Source of the DNA: Powellomyces hirtus
Taxonomy: Eukaryota; Chytridiomycota; Chytridiomycetes; Spizellomycetales; Powellomycetaceae
DNA length: 64,000 nt
Reading direction: 5' to 3'
NCBI GenBank assembly: GCA_025526995.1
Contig: JAHLKG010000036.1
Span: 30,152 to 94,151 of the forward strand
Shown: one piece after another, positions 37,489 to 49,585 of the stretch
Layout: every line of letters starts with the position of its first letter
How positions within the stretch are numbered: position 1 is the first letter of the stretch
Notes under the pieces: generated by a model
What the model was told of the DNA's origin: nothing
Databases searched by the model: none
The model's input: only the letters and a program-made list of their open reading frames with translations
Made by a program: the position numbers and the translations under genes

Positions 37489-38432
37489 TACTTCAGCCCC
37501 GAATCTACGAAAGCCTCTACCCGTTGGGTCAAGACAATCGTCTTCCGGACGGTCGGCATCTCACTTCGTCAGCGCAAAGGCACCCATGGCTTTCCGGATC
37601 TGCTAGGCTTTCACGTTCTCAGTAGCATCCTCATTGTCGGACCGCGAACTCCTGTCATGATGTCCAACGCCCTCGCGTTAACCGGCCATCGGAGGAAACT
37701 CTGGGAACGAAAACGGAGCCGGCCCGCTCCAGGCACGGAAAACATCTTCCACCCAGAAGGCATGGAACGTCATGCGGATGGAAAAGTTATTTCATCTACA
37801 GGTTCCCATCTAAGGGATTGTGCACTTGTGCTCGTCATCCAGAGATTGGAAACCTTGTTGACGTGTGTTCTCATCTTCTACAAGGAGCGTATGTCGATGT
37901 CTACGTCGATTTGATTATTCCTATACTTCGCCAATGTCTTTTTTATGTCAATCCCAGTTCAAGCCAACTTCTTCTACGATCGACGATCATGATATACAGT
38001 CTCTACGATCGTTCAACCTCAGCAGGGCGGAAACCACCCTATCTGGAAAGTTTACGGCCGAGTATGCATCGCCATCTAGCCAAGGGGTTGCACGCGTTCG
38101 TCACAAATCATGAGGGCGGCGACCATCAAACCACGGAGCTTTTGTCGCAGGATATCAGGACCAATTGGCTGGCCACCAACTGTCCTTTGATCCCTTTTCA
38201 TAGTGTCGGGCCAAAGAACTTGCTGGTAGGCTTTTGATGCAGTACGTGAGGGGCCACGAACCGGTCAGCTAGTTCAAGATGGAGATTTAGAAAGAATACA
38301 AGGTCAATAAACCTGACATTTAGTGACATTCTCAAAACGCTTTCTGAGGAAAAGATGAAGGGGTATTCCGGCCAAAAGTTTCACTGGCGGTGTTGTTTGC
38401 TCTTAAGTTTGCCAGCCGTTTACCACGAACAT
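37489..38432. other. Spacer
   Basis: About 940 bp upstream of tRNA-Gln. Short ORFs occur on both strands, none with recognisable motifs or convincing splice structure. Confidence 0.35.
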
Positions 38433-38504
38433 GATCCCATAGTGTAGTGGTTAGCACTCCAGGTTTTGACTCTGGCAACCCGAGTTCGAATCTCGGTGGG
38501 ATCT
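38433..38504 (+). tRNA. tRNA-Gln (anticodon TTG)
   Basis: Acceptor stem GATCCCA pairs with TGGGATC. D-loop AGTGGTTAGCAC, anticodon stem CCAGG/TCTGG with loop TTTTGAC giving anticodon TTG, and T-loop TTCGAAT. T-rich tracts (CTTTTGTTTTTG) follow within 20 nt. No intron. The body matches the eukaryotic tRNA-Gln consensus. Confidence 0.93.
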
Positions 38505-38852
38505 ACAAATGTCACAACTTTTGTTTTTGTATCTAGTGGTTCGCGTATCTTTTCTGAATAAAATGATTGGAATAGCAGAATACAAATAAATTTCTCTGGT
38601 AACAACTTTCTTTTGGCACTCATACACCAAACTCCTCTTTGAATGTTGATAATCCGTTATGCAAGAAACAATAATCTAACCCGGAATTGGACTGGACTTC
38701 ACACTGAGATAATCTATTAGAGGACAAGTATATGAACGAAGAGAGCCATGGCGAATGTATACAGATGTAACGCCAGGAAAATGATTCAGCTCGCAAAACG
38801 AGCGTGCAAATATGAGGTTTGAAAAATTGTGACAACCAGTATTCTGAGGACG

Positions 38853-40583
38853 TTATCCCCATAAGAGTGAATCCATGTCGTCTGGTCGGGCCGTTATCCG
38901 AGTGCTCGGGCTTGTGTCCGTTCTCTTGTTCGGCGCCAGATACGCGTTGACAGGTGGAGGATTGTCCAGCATCGCATACGGGTCATCGAGGTAAGCGTGC
39001 GCTGGTGAATCAACAAAAGGGCGCATAACAACGCTGCCACGGCGTCGTGTCGCAGCGTCTGCTTTTGGTGTGTGTTGGGTGGAGGCAGCGGACGAATGGG
39101 ATGATGACGATGTGTGGGAGACGTCTGAGCTATTAGAATTGCGGGAAGACTTCCTGGTCACTTTTGTAACAACGGGAACGGTTTCTACCACGACTGATCG
39201 AGCCATTCGCAAAACGCTTGGCTCGGGGTTTGTTGGCGACGAAGTTTGCTTTCGCAATGCTCCGGCAGCGCGGATCAGTGCTCCGCGACTTTCCTTCCGT
39301 GCAAGGGCTTTGCGGGCTTGGGTTTCAATATCTGTTCATTTGGAAACATGAGTTTTTTGCCATGTCTGAGACACTTTGAGACTACGACGTTTACCAATTG
39401 CGTGACCCGGCTCTTGCTGCACAGTTGGCACAGGTGGATGTGACGGGGCTTGATACTCCACTGCTTTCGTGCCATCCTCGACCATCTGCTGTATCATGGC
39501 GCAGATTCGCGAAAACCTCAGCTCCACATTTCCATCTTCTTTGATGAGAGCATCGGCGTCTAGAATTGAATCGACAGTGGCGTCTGGCGTTGAGTTTATT
39601 GAGATTCTGGAGGGAGAGGAGTCCCGCGGTGTTCTATCCGTCATTGAAATGTTGCTCATAGAGTTGACTGCAGAATCGCGCAATCTGCAAACAGAGATTG
39701 TTTTGTCAGAAACAATGTCAAATACAAAAGTATGATCTTTCGAGTAAACTACCGTTCCAGTTCCTTTCTCATAGCCTCCATTTCTTGTGATTGCTGGCGA
39801 ATGGTGTTCTCCAATGAGGTATTGACAGCAAGGAGAGACGTGTTGGATATTTCGAGGTCCATGATCTGCAGGCATTTCTAGGTCGGTCAGTGGTTCTTCA
39901 AAAAAAAATGCTATCAAATGACAAACAGGACGCACCTTGCGCAAAGCTTTATCGTTGGCCTGTATCTCCATCGCAACCGGGTCAAAGGCAGGCCCTCTCT
40001 GCCGACAGTTTCTACATTTTCCCGCCGACTCGGCGGCCGGCGCCGCGGTGGGAGTTGTGTGCAGAGGCGGCGATGACCCAGCGTTATTGTTTCCGGGGAT
40101 CTTCACTTTGATGATTCCTGTCGTTTTGCTGGCCATGGCGGGTCGCTTGGCAGCACCACGCGGGGGCTGGACAGGCGCCGCTGTGACGGCACGCTGCAAC
40201 TTTGGGACTGCGCTGCCGGAGCGGCTACTGCTCGCTGACGAGAAGTCGCTGGCATCCGACGCAGATCCGGAAGAGGTTGGTGATTTCGAGAATTTGCTGG
40301 TATTTGTGGTGTTGGTGTTTGTTTGGGTAGGAACAGCCCGTATGATGACAGGTGAGGATTTCCTGGGTGCCACAAGCGTCGTTGGGGTTGCGGTGGGTGC
40401 CGGTCCTCCGACCTTGAGGGTCGCTCTTGTGACCAGGGTGCGGGCGGTTGATTTAGTGTCTAGTGCTTTCTTGGCAGGTGCAACAGACGGCTGCGAGGTC
40501 AAACGTCTAGGGACGGGTGTTTGGCGGGATTCGGCAGAGGAGGGGCGGGGAGTGGGAAAACTGTCTGCACGTTTGATATACAT
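38853..40583 (-). CDS. Ser/Thr-rich coiled-coil protein, unknown
   Basis: About 480 aa. The ATG at 40583 begins a long Ser/Thr/Pro/Ala-rich region with a CRNCRQRG pair of cysteines. After an intron near 39855-39935, a coiled coil follows (KIMDLEISNTSLLAVNTSLE, then QQSQEMEAMRKELERLRD) across another intron at about 39690-39755. The frame continues through 39470, and a last intron near 39340-39400 leads to ARKALARKESRGALIRAAGA and a Ser-rich tail with stop at 38853. The DLEISNTSLLAVN coil resembles a conserved coiled coil I have seen in fungal hypothetical proteins, but I cannot name the family. An AG acceptor just inside the proposed start (AAACGTGCAG) means the true first exon may be elsewhere. 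Role unknown; a scaffold is possible. Confidence 0.6.
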
Positions 40584-42251
40584 GAAGACACGCAAAGTGG
40601 AGGAATGGGAAACAAGTTCCTTTTGAGAAAGAGAGAGCTAGCACGCTGAAAGCACTACTCCGAGAGTGAAGAGAACGAGTCGCAAACGAGTTTGAATTGG
40701 TGGAGTGACACTTCCAAACAGAATATCCTAACAGCGTCGCGATATGAGGTTGTCGAGGGCGGAAGGGGGTGGGGTTAGGTGGTACAAAACGGAGGGATGG
40801 TGTTCGAGGAGTTGCAGGAATGAGACAGGTGAAAGGAGGAGTGTTGGAGAGGTGGGGGAGGTTTTCAAGACAAGTGAAAAGATATCCGAGCAGCCATTGC
40901 GAACGAGGGTCCCAAGGGCTTTACGGCGGGCTTTAGGGTTTGCGGAGTTGGAGCGGGAAAGCAAAGTGAGGGTCGTCCGGAGTGTTTTCTATGACTCGGA
41001 GAACCGGCGACCACAAAATACGGGTCTTTGAATAAAAACTAAGTTAGGGTTGTGTGGAAGGAAAAAAGTGCTAGCGGAAAAGCAGTCAAGTCCTCTCAGA
41101 GTGTGCAGCGAGAAGGAGGGCGTGTGAAGCGTGTGGATGCTTAGCCAGAACTACAAAATTCTCGTTGCGGTGAACGCACATCTGCATGGTCCCCGCCGCC
41201 ACTTTGTACCACAAGTTTTTGATATCAAGTGCGGTGGACACACTTTCTACCACCTCCCGATACGGCATGTGCTCGCAGAACGTGATTGCAGGGGGGCATG
41301 GAAGCAATCCTGACTCGGTGAACAGGTGAATTTACCCGGCATCTGTCTCGGTGGGATTCTCGCACCTCATGCGGGGGCGTCTATCAAATGCACATTCTGG
41401 CCCCCACCCGGCGCCTGTTCTTGAGAATCCCCCATTGTCGTAGGGCATCCTTCCTTTCCACCTCTAAAGATATGATACCTCACTTGACTCCGACGTCTAT
41501 CCGTTTTTCTGCGTAGGCGGCTCTCTTATGGCTCTCTCGAGTCGATTCATCTTAACGCAATATCTAGATCTAGGCTCATTAATTCTTGTTGGATTACGTA
41601 AAAGTGGCGCAGTCCAAAGTCCGACGACTCCGCAAAGTCATTGTGAAAGGACAGGCAATATTGGTGAATGTGCAGAGATAAGTACATAGTTTGTCCCCCG
41701 TTGTCTCATGCAGGACAAAAAGTTCGTCGGGAGGTTCTTTCTCTTGTTTCGTCTGCGCTTGTAAAGTTCGTGCTGTCAACCACAACAACACAAAACGAGC
41801 ATATGAAAATATAATGCCCAAGGTTCACGACTTTGTGGATGTCAATCTCAGAAAAAACTGTCTTCAGAAATAATCAGAGCAAAGCTGAGAAATTTGTATA
41901 ACTTCCATCTATGTGTGGCCAAGAAATTGTCCGGATGCGCGCGATAGTAGACAAGGCCAAAAAGGAAATTAAGGGTCAATCGCCCGCAAGTCGAGCGGAG
42001 TTGCATTTAACCTCCACAACCAGGGTATCAATTTGCAGAGCGCTGAACGCAGCCATTTATCGGACAGCCACTGCATTAGAACTTCAGCTCACGCTTCGTA
42101 CCCTTCTCCTCCGGCCTTCACACACATTTTATTCCACACACATCCCCCAATCATTTCCATCTTCATCCGCCAACGCCGTTACATCTCCCACTAACATACA
42201 CTTTAGAATAAATTTTTCTTCACATATTGGATACCTATAAATCTACAAAAC
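40584..42251. other. Spacer of about 1.7 kb
   Basis: Divergent promoter space between the coiled-coil gene and CFAP77. It holds two weak minus-strand ORFs: 41086-41307 (listed) and 41594-41821, whose hydrophobic start could mimic a signal peptide. Nothing else is convincing. Confidence 0.35.
41086..41307 (-). CDS. Small hypothetical ORF (73 aa)
   Basis: An ATG at 41307 opens 73 codons (MLPCPPAITFCEHMPYREVV) ending in TGA. The composition is balanced and protein-like, with His and Cys residues. No family, signal peptide or splice support. Listed because no competing gene occupies this stretch. Confidence 0.25.
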   Translation of the reverse strand: MLPCPPAITFCEHMPYREVVESVSTALDIKNLWYKVAAGTMQMCVHRNENFVVLAKHPHASHALLLAAHSERT

Positions 42252-44011
42252 ATGGCACCCAACGTCAGCGTTGCGCGCAAGAGCTGCGGGCCCGTCATGT
42301 CCGCAAACGCAGGGAACATGCCCACTCCGACCCCGTTGCCCATAACCTCTTCCGGACGCCTGACCAACAACGTCCTGCTCGTGCATTCATCAGTGGGAAA
42401 GACTAGGCCCAGTGTCTATAGTCTGCCTGGAATGAATCACATCTACGGAAAAAGAGTTGAGGTAAGGGATCTGACGATCGTACACGAAACGAATTATTGC
42501 AGATTATCATTTGGCGGGGGATGTTTTGGGACGCAGGACATCTAATTATCTTCCACAATCTCTTCTTTGCTTCTTTGGCACACTATCACATAGCGAGATG
42601 GAAGCGGTTGCGCAGAAGGTCAGAAACCCACTCCGTGCTTCCCTGCCTTTCCTCACGTTCATTGAAATAATATCCCTTTTATCTCCTAGTCCTGCAACAC
42701 TGGCACATCCACACGCACGCCAGAGACTCGACTCCCAAGACCCTCAACTACATTGCCATGAACCGCGGTGCCGCCAAAGAAGGGATCATTAATCCCCGCG
42801 ATTTACGCAAGTACCGCAAACTCAACCCAATCCGCATCAACGTTTCGACCACGCACGGCACACCAGGTGGTGTGCAGACCGTCGGTGGCGGCGCGGCGCT
42901 ATACAAGAAGGCCCCGATCCCAAGCGATGCCGACCCGAGATTCACGTATGGGAAGCCGACGCGGTAAGTGGCGATGGTCGAAGGAGGAGGCAAAAATGGT
43001 TTTTGAGCTGACACTTTATCCGGTTATTTTTTCTAGCCCGAGCACGCCCGTTGCGGATTTGATGACGGACAGGTATCAGCGCGAATGGCTGGTGCAGCAA
43101 GAAAAGCGATTGGCAGAGGCAAGCCGTGCTACCAAAAAGGTATTTTGGCACACACCCCATCCCACTTTTAGATATTGCACATAGACCGCTCGAAAGTTTA
43201 ACCCATTTTTCCGGCATTTTCCCATTAGCCCAAATCCTGGGAACTTTCAAAACCCAGCACACACAGCAAATCCAACACGCCCAAGACGTTCCCCATTTGC
43301 GAGCGTGACCCCAAAACACTGTGGAAAATGTCGAAATTCAGTTCCGTTCCTGCACACCTGTCCACATGGCGTGACGCATCCGACCCGGCGCTGCAATTCG
43401 CCGCGGATGGGTCCAAGGAGGTGTTCAAAGTCGTCGACGACAAATGGCTTGGTTTGCCGCCACGGGAATTGACCCGCCCGATTTATATGCAAAAGGACTT
43501 TGAGCGCCAACAGAGGGCTGCGGCTGTTGCTGCCGAGCCGGTGAAGCGTGATGAAAAAAATGCTGGGGTGGTGACGAGCACGGCAACAAAGAGCGTGCGG
43601 TTCAATGTAAAGGAGGTCCCTGTCGGTGCGGCCAAGATTGTTGCTGGTCGTACGACCAGCGCAGGAGGTGTTCGAACCACCGCCGTCGCCACAGTGCCTG
43701 TCGTGGCCACGACCGCAATGGGTCCTGCATCTGTGCACACCAAGAGCGTGACGCAAAAGAAGGGCGGGGACAGGACAACTGAAACATTGTCGAGCATCGA
43801 GGTCCATGCATACCCGGTCGCGGACGACGTGACGCACGCGGCGGTGGCCGGTGCAACGACGGATGAGATTGCGACGGGACACCATGCCTTGGGTTCCATG
43901 TACGGTGTGACCAAAGAGATGGGAAAGGAGGCGATTGTCAAGGGTGCGTTGCCGGTTTTGCCCGGGGAGGTTGGGGGACGTGGAATTGAGCAGCATCGTG
44001 TGAGTGTTTAA
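42252..44011 (+). CDS. CFAP77: Cilia- and flagella-associated protein 77 homologue
   Basis: Exons 42252-42461, 42594-42618 (25 nt), 42690-42963, 43037-43139 and 43229-44011 give 464 aa. Family landmarks are VYSLPGMNHIYGK, the HW-containing segment VLQHWHIHTHARDSTPKTLN, NYIAMNRGAAKEGI, FTYGKPTRPSTPVADLM and YQREWLVQQ, in the order known for CFAP77. CFAP77 is a microtubule inner or associated protein of motile axonemes (established), about 280 aa in human. This version has a C-terminal extension of roughly 150 residues, rich in Ala, Val and Thr (from about 43550), not known from the family. Together with MYCBPAP it indicates a flagellated life stage. It converges with the FPGS gene, 207 bp apart. 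Confidence 0.85.
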
Positions 44012-44218
44012 GATGCGGGAGGCACCATTGGCAGATGCTCAGACCGACAAGTAGATTCTTTGTGGTGCGAGAAGTGAAAAGGCACATAGGAGATGTATGA
44101 TCGTGCGAAAATAGGATAATAAATGTCTGAACGACAGCAATGAAATTACACCCCGCGCTCCCTTCTAAAACTACCATAATTGGTCCTATTATCATCTTCC
44201 TACCAAACCTACATGATT

Positions 44219-46417
44219 TCACCGGACATCCGCCTTCAGGACAGTAAGCAAACCTCCAATCAAATACAAGCTGCCGGTGACGAGAACTCGTGGCTGCTGT
44301 ACATTGTTCTGCGTCACATACGCATCTATGGAATTCACCGCGTCCTGTACGCTTGGTTGTATGTCAATTTCCGCCTTGATGCCGCTTTCGTTGGTGTTCT
44401 TAGCAATCAGGGTATCCCAAGCGGCAGCGAGCTCCTTTTGAACCGTCAGGTCGTCGTCTCGCGTTACCGTATGGTTTATCTGATCAGTTGCTGCAGAATC
44501 GATTCATGTGTCAATGCCAGTCATGTTAGCACTTAAGCGAGTGCAGTGCATTACTCACGGCCATCATTGGAACCGGGCCGGTAGGCATCGTTTGTGCAGA
44601 AAACAATACGCGCGAATGGCACGCTGGTGAGGTGGAGGTCTGCCAATGCTTTGAGGAGTATCAGTCCATCACGACCTTTGGTGCAGTTGAACATCAAGAT
44701 TTGCTTGTTCGTAGTTCTAAGAGGACATAGTGCTTAGCAAAAGAGTCCGTCCCGATTTTTGTGTTTTCATTCTTGTGAGTTGGCACTTACTTGTTATCAT
44801 CCGATAAGGACTTATACTCGTCAAGAAACCAGTCTGCGCAAACCTGAGAAGGGCAAGTCCATCAACACAAATTCGGCAGGAACGACCCGCTTCAGCAACG
44901 CCCCATGGAAAAAAGTCGTGTACCTGCATGCTCTCCTTGGTATGCGCACCATCCAAGTACCAACGTATCGCAGGGTACTGCTTGGCGGTATATATCTGTG
45001 CGCGCCCCGGCCACATAGCTGACTCGAGACCACCTCTTAACGCGTCATCCTCGCCCACCAACTTCACACCAGCTTGCTTTCGCTGAGCTATCCACTCCTT
45101 GCACAGTGCGACGGCTAACGCTCCGTTGACTTTTTGGTATGCGCCTGGCATGCCTACAAGATGATTAGTATGGCATCAAGGAAAGGGGGGAGTTATGAAA
45201 GATGCTGGTACCAAATTTGCTTTTGCCTATCTTGGCAATATCAGTGGATAATATACGCGTCAGTGCTGAAGCCTGTAAGTACATCGCGTGAGTATACTTT
45301 CATTGAAGGCTCAGTAGCTCCCGCATTTACCTGCAGCTCTTCGGCGCGTTGTTGTAAAACCGGAACAGCTTCCTCCGCCTGCGGGACCGTGAAAGCAGGA
45401 ACCCCTGGCTGGTCGAATATGCCACCTTCGTTGAGTAGGTTTCAGCATATAGGATCCAGGAGCAATGGACATACCTTCATCACACCAGCCTTATGCCACG
45501 CGATATCTGCAAGTGTGGTGCCCAATAACGGTACATGATCAAAACCCAGGGACGTTATCCCGCATACAACCGGTTTTTCGATCACGTTTGTGGCATCGTA
45601 GGATCCTCCCATTCCGACTTCCAGCAGCATGACATCCACCTATTGCGATTGAGATCACACGCCTCAGCTTTCATGATCGAAGGCTGGTATAATGTCAAAT
45701 TTATGCTCTTACCCCTTCCTTCATGAAAGTGTGGAAGGCCATCAGCGTCAGGTATCGAAAGTACTGAGGTTTCTCGAGAATGTCATCTGCATTGCCCGGC
45801 TGAGAACAAAGGGTTTGTCATATAGTTTCCTCATATTTCTGCGAGTTTTACACATACCTTTGTTCTTTCCAGCGCATCCCAAACCTCAAAAAAGTACTTC
45901 GCAAACAAATGCTTCGCGATGGGTTGTCCGTTGATGCGAATGCGCTCTCGCACCTCGATCAGGTGAGGAGACGTGAAGAGACCTAGCAAATCAACCATCA
46001 AAGGTCAGACGAGCACCACCAGCAACACTATGCCCAAGTCCTCATTTTCCATACCGGTTGTCAACGCACGCTGCTCGCCCTCGGAGCCCGCAACCTTCAA
46101 CCGCCGCAGAATCGATTCACATATCGCGCTTGTTGAGCCTTTTCCTTTCGTGCCGGCTACGTGGATGGCGTTGAGCCTATCCAGGTCGGAAACCTTGTAC
46201 CCCAGTCGCTCGATAAACTGGCGCATTTCTGGAATGCTCCGCTGGTTCATGGCTTGTCCCGATTTGCGCAATGCTTCCAAAAGTCTGGCGTTTGTTTGAA
46301 GACCATTAAGGCGTTGTACGGCTTGCTGAATAAGTGTGAATCACTTGCAGTTGTCATCCCAAAAGATTACGATCTTTGATTTACCTCATACGAGCGCAAC
46401 GAGGACGACGCACACAT
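44219..46417 (-). CDS. Folylpolyglutamate synthase
   Basis: Adds glutamates to folates in an ATP-dependent reaction, keeping them in the cell and active for one-carbon metabolism (Met7 in yeast). Exon 1 is [11 protein letters not shown] from the ATG at 46417. The acceptor near 46332 leads to [20 protein letters not shown], as in the family N-terminus. The nucleotide loop [13 protein letters not shown] is intact. Further motifs are [29 protein letters not shown] and, in the C-terminal domain, [12 protein letters not shown]. The last exon ends with [14 protein letters not shown] and TGA at 44219-44221. All expected signature motifs are present, so the enzyme should be active. Many short introns. 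Localisation to mitochondrion or cytosol cannot be decided; no clear targeting peptide is seen after this start. Confidence 0.9.
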
Positions 46418-48623
46418 TTTTCTCGTTGCAATGCCGAGGCGAAGCATAAACTTCGATGTATATGTGTGTCACAGGAGAATGTCTAAGAATCACCGCCCAA
46501 AGCCCAGAACACGCACCGCGTCCGAGTAAGTACCTCCCTCCCCATCTTTCGCAAGAGGCCTCAAGAGGCGCCGGCGTTGCTAGCCCTTCTAACACCTTCA
46601 TCCCAAGTTTGCATTGTCCCACGGTTTCCAGAACTCGCTTTGTTGCCTGGTCCATGAGTGCCCGAGTTGCTTCATGAGCTGAATCCAAAGACTGGAAGCC
46701 GTCGAGTCGCAAACAACCATAATCGATTCTAACTTTAAGTTCAGCCAGTTTCCGCAACTTTACGGACCTTGCTTCGTTTGCACCAATTAGAATCATCTGA
46801 GCTTTCCCACCACGGAAAGAAAATGATCAGGGCAGTTAGGGTTGGAAAAACGTTCTGACTTCCAAGTTTCCGCCCGCTTCTACGTCATGTCTGTCTAAAC
46901 AATTGCAATTTCGTCACGTCGCTTCGTTGCCGTTCGCTTGTGGAGTCAAGCTCCTGCTATCAGGTCATTGCAGATTCGTCGGCTGACGAGTTTGAGGAAG
47001 ACGATACTGTTGCAGACGACCTAAAAAGCCGTAAAACAGAATCTAGGACACATTTAGTAACTAGTTGCGTGGAACTGCTGCCGAATGGGGCCACTCCAGG
47101 GTAAAGGGCCCAGTCTTCACCATGAGACGAGCAAACCGTAATCAAGTCGTAAAGCTAGTTAAATCTGTGGGGTTCGTCCTGGCTCGTCCATCTTAGCTTA
47201 GCTTTGCGCCGGGCGCCCACCGCTCTGATTCCAGCAGTCTCTGAAGATGTATCCATTTGAGGAGGAAGGATTCCACTGAAACCGAGTCAAACGCCAGAGC
47301 ATTATGCCGTTGATTTGTAGGTTTGGGGACAGAGGAGAAAGAGGGAGGGATACATGTCTATCATCATTGAGTTCAGTAGCACTAACATCAGTGCAGAACC
47401 TTCTACTTCAAACAGCTTCTGCGCTTGCCCAAAGGGCTGCTGTTTTGTAAGCGTTTGGCGATTCAGACTTATTCGGGTTCGAAATGTGGTTTTATATCAA
47501 CCCCGTTTACAATGCCTGCGGCAACATTACTTGCCATTTCTTGTGCAAGTTCGTCGGGCCATCGCAACTTGAAATGAAAGAGACAAATACTAGTCTTTCT
47601 ATTGATGACCGCCAAGACGGGCGACGGTTGCTGCGAACCACCCCCACCGCTTTCATCCAGCAGTACCCAGAAGTGATTGTGCAGGATATCCACTCAGTTA
47701 TCTGTAACTCACAGACAAGCATTAAGCCGAAGGGTACTTTCGCCATCATGGCCTGGCCCGCGCGACATTCCCGCATTGAATTTTTGGACACATTTTCCGT
47801 AACATCTTACTCTCCGATTATTATGGGCCGACAACGTTGGGCATCAGTGGGGGCAGGTGCATTTACTATTGGTGAGTGTCAACTTTGCCTTCTGTGACTG
47901 TTGACTGCGCAAAAAACCATCAGCTTAGGAATCGAACGCAATCGGTGCCGTCTCGGCTATAAAAGGACCACGTCTGCTCGCCTTTCCGCCTCTCATTTCT
48001 CAATACTCCCCTCGCTTCTCCCCCTCATACTCGACGCAAGACATCTCGTTGCCATTCTCCATCCACCATCCTTCTTTGTGGTGTATCGCTTAATCACAAG
48101 ATTTAAAATGAGAGAGCGTGTGGCTTGTATCTGAGATGAAAAAGAGCTTTAATCCTAAAACCTTCCGTTGTCTGTTTCTTTTTTTACATTACTTCTTAGC
48201 GGCCTTTAAGAAGGTCCCTTTTTTAGGAGTTTCGATGTGAAGTTGTCCTTTTAAGAGTTGTTTAAGGGCAGCGTTTTAGCTCTAAAAGCATCTCTTGAGG
48301 TGCTTAGATATTTAAAAACGCTTCAGCTCTTCCCCTGCGGGAAGGGGTGCCTCGCTGGATAAGGATGGCAGGGGCCAGGCGATGACAGCCTTGCTTTTGA
48401 AGAGGCCAGAAATTCACCGACCCGAGTGACGGCGACGGGATATCCAATTCATGCATGATTATTGATCACAGGCAAAGATAAGCAATGAATGAGCGTCTAC
48501 AATGCGGGCATACAGTGCGTTCATATCTCTGTGATCGGAACGTAACGGGTATTATTTAAGGTATATAAAACGTCTAACGACATGGACAGTGTCTTTTATA
48601 TGCTATGGTCGGTCCGTTTCTCA
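46418..48623. other. Spacer of about 2.2 kb with weak ORFs
   Basis: The longest region without a firm gene. A minus-strand open stretch (about 47693-47469) has protein-like content (VLAVINRKTSICLFHFKLRW) and ends in TAA at 47469, but I could not connect it to a start. On the plus strand, 46965-47102 reads VIADSSADEFEEDDTVADDL after an AG acceptor, possibly a short exon. A strong TATA element lies at 47958. Around 48318-48345 a 6-bp hairpin (CTTCCC/GGGAAG) is visible. No family is recognised. Confidence 0.35.
47958..47964 (+). promoter_or_regulatory. TATA box candidate
   Basis: TATAAAA in the context GGCTATAAAAGG is the clearest TATA element in the window. A pyrimidine-rich stretch (47980-48060) follows, as often seen around fungal transcription starts. 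No credible protein starts downstream on this strand: the first ATG (48109) opens only eight codons. It may drive a non-coding transcript or be coincidental. Confidence 0.35.
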
Positions 48624-49061
48624 CTACATGCACGCAACTGCAGCTGCAGCGGCCGCAACCACCACCGCCGCCGCACCGAGGTCGCCTACATGCCTGACTG
48701 CCTTTGATGGGATCGCTTTGGTAGTCCTCACACATTCGGCCGCAATTTTACCAGCGTCCGGGAGCGATTTCGGCAGCTGGTCTTCCACACATTTCTTAAA
48801 TCCGGCCTCGTCGTTGACGGGGTCTGGGCACGCGGAGGAAGCAGTGGCGGGGTTGTTGGTGTTGGGCCAGAAGGGGGCCTTTTCGCGGATGCAGGACCAG
48901 ACGGCAGCGCCTTGGTCGCCGCAGTAGCAGACGTTGCTGACGGAGAAAGCGTCCGGACAGTTGCAGGAGTCGGCTGCTGCGTCGACGTGGCAGAGGCAGG
49001 AGAGGGCCAGGAAGGCCAGGAGAAGGAGGGCGAAGTTCTTTGACAATGATGATGGGAACAT
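48624..49061 (-). CDS. Small secreted Cys-rich protein with probable GPI signal
   Basis: 145 aa, intronless, from the ATG at 49061 (MFPSSLSKNFALLLLAFLAL). A classical signal peptide ends near HVDAAA. The mature part has eight cysteines (DSCNC, NVCYC, WSC, SAC, KKC, AEC). The C-terminus is a hydrophobic Ala/Val run (GAAAVVVAAAAAAVACM) after a small-residue segment, which fits a GPI-attachment signal. The eight-Cys count recalls CFEM and similar fungal surface proteins, but the spacing is different, so I do not assign a family. Likely cell-surface. GCN-rich codons make the DNA at 48630-48680 repetitive. Confidence 0.7.
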   Translation of the reverse strand: MFPSSLSKNFALLLLAFLALSCLCHVDAAADSCNCPDAFSVSNVCYCGDQGAAVWSCIREKAPFWPNTNNPATASSACPDPVNDEAGFKKCVEDQLPKSLPDAGKIAAECVRTTKAIPSKAVRHVGDLGAAAVVVAAAAAAVACM

Positions 49062-49585
49062 GGTTAATTGTAACTTCAATCTCTAATGTTCAGAGTCAAT
49101 CACACCCAATCAATCAATTGAATCAATCAAAAACAAAACGAGACAAGGGAAGAACAAGTGGAGCGAAAAGGGTCAAACAAACAAATGAAAGGAGACGGGA
49201 CTCTGCCGCAGCGGCCAAGTTGGCAATGTAAAGAGTGTGAGTCACAATAGAGTTACACCATAACGCACGTGCTTGTGACTGACTCATTGACTATGCAGTT
49301 GTGACGTTTGTCTCGGTCGATGTTCCATCATCTTGCTAGACAGAATTTTCAAGGTGGGTATCAATAGCGATAACTCATCGTGCACAAGCGCTTGGAGATG
49401 TTGAATGGATGTGAATCATAACCGTCTCTTTCATTTTTTACCGTGCTTGAAGGAGTAAAGGCACCCTTGCGACTGCCCTTGGAGGCAGTGCTTCACCAGA
49501 TCCATATCTGCACCCAGAACCCTCAAGGGTGTCCATCGTTCAGCTCTGTATCCTGCGTACTTGTGTCCGGGAAAGTTTCTCCATT
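49062..49585. other. Divergent promoter spacer
   Basis: About 520 bp between the secreted-protein gene and the Rid-family gene, which are transcribed away from each other. CAAT-rich repeats (ATCAATCAATTGAATCAATC) lie at about 49107-49127. No ORF worth listing. Confidence 0.35.
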
